NCBI GenBank assembly: GCA_965224495.1 | Contig: CBDCZI010000017.1 | Span: 50,640 to 114,639, forward strand | Direction of reading: 5' to 3' | Source: CBDCZI01 sp965224495 | GTDB taxonomy: Bacteria; Bacteroidota; Bacteroidia; Cytophagales; JAAEPT01 | DNA: 64,000 nucleotides | Part shown: piece by piece, positions 54,865 through 61,939 of the stretch | How the letters are laid out: every line of letters starts with the position of its first letter | How positions within the stretch are numbered: position 1 is the stretch's first letter | Position numbers and translations under genes: made by a program | The notes under the pieces: model-generated | Database searches by the model: none | Told to the model about the DNA's origin: nothing | Seen by the model: the letters and a program-made list of their open reading frames with translations, nothing else

Positions 54865-55781
54865 ACCAAACTATTTCGTTCCGCAATCCTCAATTTCGCA
54901 CTTCTCGCTCGGTTATTTCGAGCATTCTCATCCGCATCAGCAACAATAGGCTTTCTATTTACCGCATCAAACGGACGCAAAGGGTTTCCATAAAAATCCT
55001 TTTGCACCTGCCCACTCATCGCACCCTTGGCAATGTAGTTTTTCACTGGTCTATCCTCCAACGAATGGTAAGACATCACCACCAAACGACCACCCTCATT
55101 CATCACCTGTGCCGTTTGCTCCAACAAAGCAACCAACACATCCATTTCCTTATTCACCTCTATTCGCAAAGCCTGAAAAACCTGTGCGTAATAACGGTTG
55201 TATTTCCCACGAGGAGCTAAAGGACTCAAAATCGCCAACAACTCATCCGTTGTCTTTATCTCTACCGTCGCACGAGCCCGCACAATCTCTTGAGCCAATG
55301 TTTTCGCATTCCGAACCTCGCCGTAAGCACCAAACAATTGATGCAACTCTTTCTCCGTATAAGTATTCAACACCACCGAAGCACTCAACTCTCCCGCTTG
55401 CCCCATTCGCATATCCAACTTTGCATCCTCTCTAAAAGAAAACCCACGGTCACGCTCATCTATCTGATGCGAAGAAATCCCCAAATCAGCTAAAATCCCA
55501 TCTACACCCGTCACCTTATAAAGACGAAGAAATTTTTTCAGATGGGCAAAATTTGCCTGAATCAACTGAAACTTCTCCGCAGGAAAATCTTTCGCATTCT
55601 CCAAAGCATCAGGATCTTGGTCAAACGCATACAACTTCCCCGTCGTCAAACGCTTGACAATCTCTGCCGAATGCCCTCCTCCACCGAAAGTAACATCTAC
55701 ATAAATTCCCTCAGGATTGATACTCAACCCCTCGATACACTCCTCCAGCATCACTGGCTTATGGTATTCTGAATTATTCAT
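54849..55781 (-). CDS. rsmH: 16S rRNA (cytosine(1402)-N4)-methyltransferase
   Basis: 310 residues. Methylates N4 of C1402 in 16S rRNA using S-adenosylmethionine. SAM motif VDVTFGGGGHSAEIVKRL near residue 27, then FDQDPDAL, DGILADLGISSHQID near residue 102, and the C-terminal VVMSYHSLEDRPVKNY near residue 235. It overlaps mraZ by 8 bp and the ftsL-like gene by 16 bp. Confidence 0.97.
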   Translation of the reverse strand: MNNSEYHKPVMLEECIEGLSINPEGIYVDVTFGGGGHSAEIVKRLTTGKLYAFDQDPDALENAKDFPAEKFQLIQANFAHLKKFLRLYKVTGVDGILADLGISSHQIDERDRGFSFREDAKLDMRMGQAGELSASVVLNTYTEKELHQLFGAYGEVRNAKTLAQEIVRARATVEIKTTDELLAILSPLAPRGKYNRYYAQVFQALRIEVNKEMDVLVALLEQTAQVMNEGGRLVVMSYHSLEDRPVKNYIAKGAMSGQVQKDFYGNPLRPFDAVNRKPIVADADENARNNRARSAKLRIAERNSLVWPMK

Positions 55782-56223
55782 TTGACAAAAACTTTTTAGC
55801 TAATTCCGAATATTCCTCTGGTCCTTTAAACAAATACTCTTCGTATCGTTCAGGATTCCACAATTCTATTTTATTACCGACACCCACAACCACCACTTCT
55901 TTCCCTATACCCGCATAACGCATCATAGATTTTGGTAGCAACACACGCCCATTATTATCTAAATCCACTTCAGAACTCCCTCTAAAAAAATTACGTTGGA
56001 AATTTCTGACCTCCTCACCCTCATTTTCATTCAGACTCGAAACAATCGCTACTTTCTTATTCCATTCAGGTATCGCATAAACCACCAAACAAGGATCTAA
56101 CCCTCGACTCACCACAACCTCTTTGTTGTGCGACTCGGGCAATTTCGCTTTTATCTTCGCTGGCAAAACCATACGACCTTTAGCGTCCACCTTGGCATCA
56201 TATTCTCCTGAGAAATAATTCAC
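55774..56223 (-). CDS. mraZ: Transcriptional regulator / division protein MraZ
   Basis: 149 residues with two AbrB-like half-domains, each with the DxKGRxxLP-type signature: DAKGRMVLPAKIKAKL near residue 12 and LDNNGRVLLPKSMMRYAGI near residue 85. MraZ binds repeats upstream of its own operon and regulates dcw transcription. First gene of the cluster, as usual. I could not find clear spaced direct repeats of a TGGGN-type operator upstream. Confidence 0.95.
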   Translation of the reverse strand: MNYFSGEYDAKVDAKGRMVLPAKIKAKLPESHNKEVVVSRGLDPCLVVYAIPEWNKKVAIVSSLNENEGEEVRNFQRNFFRGSSEVDLDNNGRVLLPKSMMRYAGIGKEVVVVGVGNKIELWNPERYEEYLFKGPEEYSELAKKFLSNE

Positions 56224-56851
56224 TTTATAGCAATTCTTTTTTATTGATAATCATAAAACTAAAAGATTAAAAAAACATTTCCAACCACATCTTCCCACTA
56301 TTACCCACATTTAACCCTTTTTGTTACGCTACTTATCCACAAACCCCCACAAAGTCCCTACAACGATAGTTTACAGCTAGTTAAAAAGTAGTTTTTATTT
56401 TCAAACTTTCTCTTATTTTCATTTTTTTTGAAAGGAAACAAGGGGAATCACCACGCTATTCGACTTATATTCCGCTCTAAAAAAGTCACTAAACCACCAA
56501 AAAAGAGGAGTATATTGACGATAATTTGGAGCTTCCCCTTTGCGATAAAAGGTCATTTCGTTTCTTCAAAAAAAGAGCACCAATAGAGAAGAAGTCAATC
56601 GGTAAAAACTCAGAGCGGGTCGGGCTTTTTGTTGCAATCTTTTGGCGGTGAGTTCGTAACTTTTATTTCCCATTATCGATTAGGCACATTCACCATCAAA
56701 ACAAACAGCAAAGAGCCAAAAGGATTTTCTCGTCAATCCCTAAGCCGTTGTTAGATATGATAGACAATAGATGATAGCTGACTTTCAATACGTCTGTATA
56801 TAACGCCTCAAAAGCACGAAACACAAAGCCCCTCCTTTTACTTTTCAATCT
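56224..56851. other. Non-coding region between dcw cluster and the mobile region
   Basis: About 630 bp without a credible gene. The right half, from about 56560, is richer in G+C and includes an inverted repeat (aatcttttggc near 56635 and gccaaaaggatt near 56713) and a GTTAGAT sequence near 56750 that fits the attC core GTTRRRY. It could hold a dcw promoter plus a decayed recombination site; neither is proven. Confidence 0.4.
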
Positions 56852-57229
56852 TTATTTAATACTTTTCTTCATATAATCCTGCCATTCTACCAAAAGATAC
56901 TTTTCTTTCCCATTTTGATTCAATTTCAAAAAACCATAATCATAACAAAAAAAATAAATTTGGTCTTTTGAGTTTTTCCAATAATGAGTAAAATAATTAG
57001 GGTTAAATCCCTCTTCAATCAATTCTTCTTTTCTTAAAGTAGAATAACCACTTCGATTATACTTTTTTAATATTTTACGATTTATTTTGAGTTGCTTATC
57101 GACTTCATTAAAGAAAGTATTTTTTTCAAGGTACTCTTCATAATAAGCTATTGATGCACATTTTTTAGAACAGTAAATTTTGTCAGACCGCCCTCTGACC
57201 TCTTCTTCACAAGTAGGACATATTTTCAT
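56852..57229 (-). CDS. Small zinc-ribbon protein divergent from the recombinase
   Basis: 125 residues. An N-terminal zinc ribbon with Cys4/Cys7 (CPTC) and Cys20/Cys24 (CSKKC), then a helical basic middle (NRKILKKYNRSGYSTLRKEEL) and an aromatic C-terminus (YFTHYW, YFFCYDYGFL). This type of protein is, to my knowledge, frequent in Bacteroidota but uncharacterised. Start codons of this gene and of the recombinase are 70 bp apart and divergent, so the two may share control; it may bind nucleic acid. Confidence 0.75.
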   Translation of the reverse strand: MKICPTCEEEVRGRSDKIYCSKKCASIAYYEEYLEKNTFFNEVDKQLKINRKILKKYNRSGYSTLRKEELIEEGFNPNYFTHYWKNSKDQIYFFCYDYGFLKLNQNGKEKYLLVEWQDYMKKSIK

Positions 57230-57299
57230 AACAACCTATTAAGCACTTATTAAGTCCTTAATATACAGTTAAATATTTTGAATATCGTAAACTTACCCT

Positions 57300-58442
57300 A
57301 TGAACTACAAGAAGTTAAAACTTATTTCTCTACGGCACCTATTGGTAAATGGTGAAAAGCAAATTGGTATGCAATTTCAACCTGATAAAATCATTCAAAA
57401 CTTTATCAAAACACTCCCTAACGTGAAGTGGCATACTGAGTTAGGCGTGGCTTTCGTTAAAAACACACCTCCTAATTTGACATTGATTTACAAGACATTT
57501 AAAGGTGTAGCGTGGGTTGATGGTAAATATTTTTATATCAATAAGCCTTTAAGTCATCCAGTAAACGAAAAAAAGCAGTTTTCAATAGCTAATTTCAGAA
57601 AACGTGAGTTACCATTAGGCTACAGATCTTGTCCCGAAGAATACTTACAAAAATTAGAACTCAAAAAATACAGCATAAACACAGCTAAAACATACACCGC
57701 TATGTTCGAAGCATTCATTAACCACTATAAAGAAAAGGAGATTATAGCACTTGGAGAAGTTGAAATTAGAGATTATTTAAGTAACAAAATATCAAAACAC
57801 GTATCAAATTCTCAACTGAATCAAATTATTAATTCTATTAAATTTTACTATGAAATTGTTTTAGGAATGCCTAATCGGTTTTATCAAATCGAACGTCCTA
57901 AAAAGAAAGACACGCTCCCTGTCGTTTTATCTAAAGAGGAGGTTAAATCAATTATTAACTGCACCACTAACATCAAGCATCATTGTATTTTAAGCGTCAT
58001 TTACTCCAGTGGATTAAGAATAAGTGAGTTGTTAAATTTGAAAATTTCAGATATTGATAGCAGCAGAATGATGATTCGCGTTGAAGACTCGAAGGGAGGA
58101 AAAGACCGTTATACCTTACTTAGTAAAAGTCTATTGATTGAACTGAGGCTTTACTATAAACAATATCGACCAAAAAACTATTTAATTGAAGGAAGAGACG
58201 GTGGACAATACTCTACCGCATCTATCGGGAAGATATTAAAGAACGCATGCCGAAAGGCAAACATAAGAAAGAAAGTGATTACCCATACTTTACGACATTC
58301 ATTTGCTACACATTTACTGGAGCAAGGTACTGATTTACGTTCGATACAAACTTTATTAGGGCATTATTCTATAGCCACAACCGAAATCTACACTCATGTA
58401 GCCAACACAACGATGAGGAACATAAAAAACCCTTTAGATTAA
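57300..58442 (+). CDS. Tyrosine recombinase with extra N-terminal domain
   Basis: 380 residues. Catalytic residues are all visible: Arg240 (SGLRISEL), Lys268 (GGKDRY), His329 and Arg332 (HTLRHSFATH), His355 (LLGHYS) and the nucleophile Tyr364 (IYTHV). The SAM-like core-binding domain spans about 110-195. Residues 1-105 form an additional domain (FKGVAWVDGKYFY) absent from XerC/D and IntI. The IntI-specific insertion between the Lys and His motifs is missing. The C-terminus (MRNIKNPLD) recalls the SPLD end of integron integrases. It points toward the repeat array that begins about 75 bp downstream. Confidence 0.92.
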   Translation: MNYKKLKLISLRHLLVNGEKQIGMQFQPDKIIQNFIKTLPNVKWHTELGVAFVKNTPPNLTLIYKTFKGVAWVDGKYFYINKPLSHPVNEKKQFSIANFRKRELPLGYRSCPEEYLQKLELKKYSINTAKTYTAMFEAFINHYKEKEIIALGEVEIRDYLSNKISKHVSNSQLNQIINSIKFYYEIVLGMPNRFYQIERPKKKDTLPVVLSKEEVKSIINCTTNIKHHCILSVIYSSGLRISELLNLKISDIDSSRMMIRVEDSKGGKDRYTLLSKSLLIELRLYYKQYRPKNYLIEGRDGGQYSTASIGKILKNACRKANIRKKVITHTLRHSFATHLLEQGTDLRSIQTLLGHYSIATTEIYTHVANTTMRNIKNPLD

Positions 58443-58516
58443 GTTAAATGTTTTAAAACAATTCCTTGCTAATCACGAGAAAAGAACGATATTAGTAGTT
58501 TACATAAAGAAAATAT

Positions 58517-58550
58517 ATCGATAATCGTAATCGCGATTACTGATAGCGAT
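58517..58550. repeat. Short palindromic site next to the recombinase gene (attI-like candidate)
   Basis: Core GTAATCGCGATTAC (58527-58540) is a perfect 14-bp palindrome, extended by ATCG (58517-58520) pairing with CGAT (58547-58550). The right part plus the following TTTGTTACC resembles a noisy form of the right end of the larger sites (actaactcatagccgagacg-ttgg). It marks the junction between recombinase gene and first cassette. Confidence 0.45.
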
Positions 58551-59910
58551 TTGTTACCTGCAATAAAAATAAAACAGAAACATTAGGAGTTTATTGGTAT
58601 GTAAATTTCCCAGGAAGTTTGTACAGTTATGAAACTTTAACACTGAATTCGTAAAGGCTCAGGAAATAGTAATTCCCCTGCAGAACTTGATACTAGCAAA
58701 TAACAACTCAAAATGAATGATTCTCTTTTTCATTAGTACTTGAAGCCAGTTAATTAAAAAAAGAAATATGACCTCATTAAATTTTGACAATATTATCGCA
58801 GAAGGAATTTATGCCAGAAGCAGAAATTGGAATTCGTGAATGAGCACAAAGGGTTTTATCCATATATGTTATTTATAACTAACTCAACTGTTGGAGATGA
58901 TGGATGGACAAAATTTATTTGGAACAACATATAGTAGAGTAAAGTCAATTTTCAATATAACGAAGTGATTCGTTGTACCTGACACAAGTTATTCCAAGTA
59001 AAAGATTAAATAATAACATTCTTCAAACTGTTGGCTCATCCCTAAATCATGCCAAGGAATGAAACATCTTAAATTTGTTTTAAAGGATAAGTATAATCAT
59101 TACCAATCAAGAAGAACGGTCATGCAAGAATTTGATCTATAATTGCTGACAACTTAAAGTTAGAGGTGTTAGACTATTCTGAAAAAGATAGAGAGCGAAA
59201 TGCAACTTTATGTTTGACAATTGCTAATGCGTCGAAACTAAGGAAGTAAAATGCCAATTTCGAGACAGAACAGATTTAGATGCAATTGGAGCATAATAAT
59301 GTCACACTCAATCGGGAGATACTACTTGAATAATGGACATGTTGGATGGTCATGAAAATTATCAAAAATGGATTTATTGAAAATCATAAAACTGAAGGAT
59401 AAATGTTACATAGGATATAATTAAAAGTGGATTACAACACCTATACGTAATAAGGCATTCAGAGATAAAATGATACTATGAGGCTGATCGGAGTTCGCCA
59501 AATATAAAATTTGGCATTAAATTAAAAGAAAATTAAACACAAAATGTTTATATTTGGCTAAGTGGTAAGTTGAAAGTTCATCTTTTTGAAAACCCTTACT
59601 ACGCATAGCCAAACGTTTTCAAAAACCACTAAAAAGAAGTGAGTAATTTTATAACCGAGATTATTAATGTGATTTTTGAATATAGGTTGCAAAACTACTT
59701 TTTAGGAAAATCTATCGAGAACAATGAAGAAATTGCGATATTTTTATTCAATACCAAGAGGTTCTGACATAAAAATAATTTGTAACTGATTTACTCGGGA
59801 TTACGTGAATTCAAAAATTATGAAAACCCATACAAATGGAAAATCTTGCTTCGGCAGTTGCAGATGCTTGCGACCAAATACGAGTAGATAATTGCAACCT
59901 GAATAAAAAT
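58551..59910 (+). pseudogene. Corrupted first copy of the TIR-like cassette gene
   Basis: Long stretches are identical to the intact gene at 60620-61702. Examples are the block from gcacaaagggttttatcc to gatgatggatggaca (near 58850-58915), and atcttgcttcggcagttgc to cgaccaaatacga near 59840-59882. Between these blocks are dozens of small insertions, substitutions and stops. About 165 bp of the intact gene (61326-61490) is replaced by a different recombination-type site (59434-59620). No reading frame survives. Either a decayed and recombined cassette duplicate or uncorrected read error; the bias toward insertions favours the latter for part of it. Confidence 0.75.
59434..59620 (+). repeat. 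attC-like recombination site embedded in the corrupted cassette
   Basis: Left arm ctatacgtaataagg (59441-59455) pairs with right arm ccttactacgcatag (59594-59608), 13 of 15 positions. The right side reads ttggctaagtggtaagttg ... catagccaaacgtt, parallel to the other sites. It has an internal hairpin gccaaat / atttggc (59497-59515). Family member with a diverged core. Confidence 0.55.
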
Positions 59911-59913
59911 ACT

Positions 59914-60150
59914 GTTGCCAACAATGGCTATAGTTAATACGGGTTTTGGTGCTTAACCCAAAGTGAAGCCTTTGGGGAGAACTTTTAAGTCCGCAAAATT
60001 TTCAATTTTGCACGTGAAGAAATTAAATTTGTAAAGAAAAAAATGGACTAATTTTAAATTTGGAAAAATAAGTAACTTTAATCGAAAGATAATCAGTCAC
60101 TTCGAAATCACTCTGTCACCATAACCATAAGTTTTATAACGTCATTTGAG
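59914..60150 (+). repeat. attC-like recombination site after the corrupted cassette
   Basis: The left arm gttgccaacaatggctatag (59914-59933) and following bases are identical to those of the site at 61710. It has the same internal hairpin gcaaaatt / aattttgc (59992-60009). The right arm is a noisy version (cactctgtcaccataacc, then aacgtc) of the intact right arm, in line with the noise in the preceding gene copy. Confidence 0.6.
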
Positions 60151-60369
60151 GGGATTTTAATAACTGATAATTAGCGAATATTAGTTATCACATAGTATTC
60201 AAGACTGTAGAGAAGGTACTTAACGAGACTATCTGTTCAAGAATAAAGAGCTACATCACTGGATTTGACAGAAACCTGAAGCTGTAAATTTGATTTTACT
60301 CTCGAAATCTACTTGAAACCAACTTAAAAAATTGATACAAACAACTGTTAGAACAAGATTGATGTTTAA
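60151..60369. other. Array segment without recognisable gene
   Basis: About 220 bp between two sites. All frames are interrupted and I see no similarity to the TIR-like gene. It may be a short or corrupted cassette. Confidence 0.4.
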
Positions 60370-60598
60370 GTTGCATTCTGCTTAAAATGGCTATAGTTAA
60401 TACGGGTTTTAGAAACCCTAACCGAAATACAAATGGCTTTGACCGCCAAGTCACGCCAAAGACTTATTAAAGCTATATATTTATGGCTATTAAATGAATA
60501 AATAAGATCATCAAGATGCCTTATATTTGGCTAAGTGGGAAACCGAAAGAGTGCAAGCGAAACATCCCGCACTAACTCATAGCCGAGACGTTGGCAAC
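60370..60598 (+). repeat. attC-like recombination site before the intact TIR-like cassette
   Basis: Left arm aatggctatagttaatacgg (60386-60405) and right arm cccgcactaactcatagcc then gagacgttggcaac (60566-60598) are inverted copies: ggctatagttaatacggg against the reverse complement ggctatgagttagtgcggg. About 160 bp of variable middle sequence separate them, including ggctaagtggg, which is shared with the other sites. Confidence 0.65.
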
Positions 60599-60619
60599 AA
60601 TAAAAAAAACAGAAACTGA

Positions 60620-61702
60620 ATGAGTAAATTTCCAATTGACATTATAAACTTTAACACTGAATTTAAAACAGAAATAGAAACTGCAATTGATATAGCAAAT
60701 AATACTCAAAATGAATTTCTTTTTTCATTAGTACCAAGCCAAATAAAAAAGAAATATGACCTTTTAAATTTTGACAATATTATCGCAGAAGAATTTATGC
60801 CAGAAGCAGAAAAAATTCGTGATGAGCACAAAGGGTTTTATCCATATATGTTATTTATAACTAACTCAACTGTTGGAGATGATGGATGGACAAATTTATT
60901 TGGAACAACATATATAGATAAAGGATTTTCAATATTAACGAGTAATTCTGTACCTGACACAATTATTCCAAAAGATAAAATGACAGCCTACTTTGTCTAT
61001 TATCTGCCAAGAATGGCTCTTAAATTTGTTTTAAAGGATAAGTATAATCATTACCAATCATCTGAAAACGGTTGCTTATTTGATTTTTGTGAAATAAAAA
61101 CAGATATTCTAAAAAGTATGAGAGCAAATGCGTTTTGTGACAATTGCAAGCGTGAAATTCTAAAAAGTAAAATGCCAATTTCGGAAGACCAGTTTAATGC
61201 AATTGGAGCATTAATGTCAAAATCGGGAGAACTACTTGAAAATGGTGTTGGAAGTCAAAAAACAAAAATATTTATTGGCTCGTCAACTGAAGGATTAAAT
61301 GTTGCTAGGAAAATTAAAAGTGGATTAAAATATGATGCACACGTAGATACTTGGGCTGACGGAATGTTTGACAAACCAAGCCAATCATATATTGAAGTTC
61401 TTGAAAAAGCAGTTCTTAATTTTGATTATGGAATTTTTGTATTTACACCTGATGACAAAGTTTTTTCAAGAGGAAAAGAAGTTAATATACCGAGAGATAA
61501 TGTGATTTTTGAATATGGAATGTTTTTAGGAAAACATACGAGACATAAAGCGTTTTTTATCAAACCAAGAGGTTCTGACATAAAAATAATGACTGATTTA
61601 CTCGGGATTACGTGTTTAGATTATGACCCAACAAATGGAAATCTTGCTTCGGCAGTTGCAGATGCTTGCGACCAAATACGAGAGATAATTGCATCCGAAT
61701 AA
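60620..61702 (+). CDS. TIR-like nucleotide-binding (CAP12/PCTIR-type) defence protein
   Basis: 360 residues. The C-terminal domain (about 215-345) has the TIR-like pattern KIFIGSSTEGLNVARKIKSGL, then DTWADGMFDKPSQSYIEVL, FDYGIFVFTPDD and RDNVIFEYGMFLG with the conserved Glu298. This is the PF10137-type TIR-like domain, found as an NAD-cleaving effector in CBASS and Pycsar anti-phage systems. Residues 1-210 are an unrecognised domain ending in a possible zinc site (Cys152, Cys157, Cys173, Cys176). No cyclase gene is adjacent, so it is either a stand-alone sensor-effector or relies on a partner elsewhere. It lies exactly between two repeat sites, as a cassette gene would. Confidence 0.82.
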   Translation: MSKFPIDIINFNTEFKTEIETAIDIANNTQNEFLFSLVPSQIKKKYDLLNFDNIIAEEFMPEAEKIRDEHKGFYPYMLFITNSTVGDDGWTNLFGTTYIDKGFSILTSNSVPDTIIPKDKMTAYFVYYLPRMALKFVLKDKYNHYQSSENGCLFDFCEIKTDILKSMRANAFCDNCKREILKSKMPISEDQFNAIGALMSKSGELLENGVGSQKTKIFIGSSTEGLNVARKIKSGLKYDAHVDTWADGMFDKPSQSYIEVLEKAVLNFDYGIFVFTPDDKVFSRGKEVNIPRDNVIFEYGMFLGKHTRHKAFFIKPRGSDIKIMTDLLGITCLDYDPTNGNLASAVADACDQIREIIASE

Positions 61703-61709
61703 AAATACT

Positions 61710-61902
61710 GTTGCCAACAATGGCTATAGTTAATACGGGTTTTGGTGCTTAACCCAAAGTGAAGTGCCTTGAACAAAGTCCGCAAAATTTTCAATTTTGC
61801 GTGTCTATTAAATAAAGAAAAAATTAAAAATTTGGCTAAGTGCTTAATCGAAAGTTCAGTCCTTCGAAATCCCGTACTAACCATAGCCGAGACGTTGTAA
61901 GC
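61710..61902 (+). repeat. attC-like recombination site after the TIR-like cassette
   Basis: Left arm gttgccaacaatggctatag plus ttaatacggg (61710-61739) and right arm cccgtactaaccatagcc plus gagacgttg (61871-61897) are imperfect inverted copies. Inside is a 9-bp hairpin cgcaaaatt / aattttgcg (61781-61801). It begins eight bases after the TIR-like stop codon, the position of attC in an integron cassette. Confidence 0.7.
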
Positions 61903-61939
61903 AATTGCAGAAAAAATCAAAACCCAACAAAAAACATAA

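Noticed and set aside
58443..61902. CRISPR array or diversity-generating retroelement
   Set aside because: Repeats are long, few and internally symmetric, with genes between them; no reverse transcriptase or cas gene is present, and changes between the two cassette copies are not adenine-specific.
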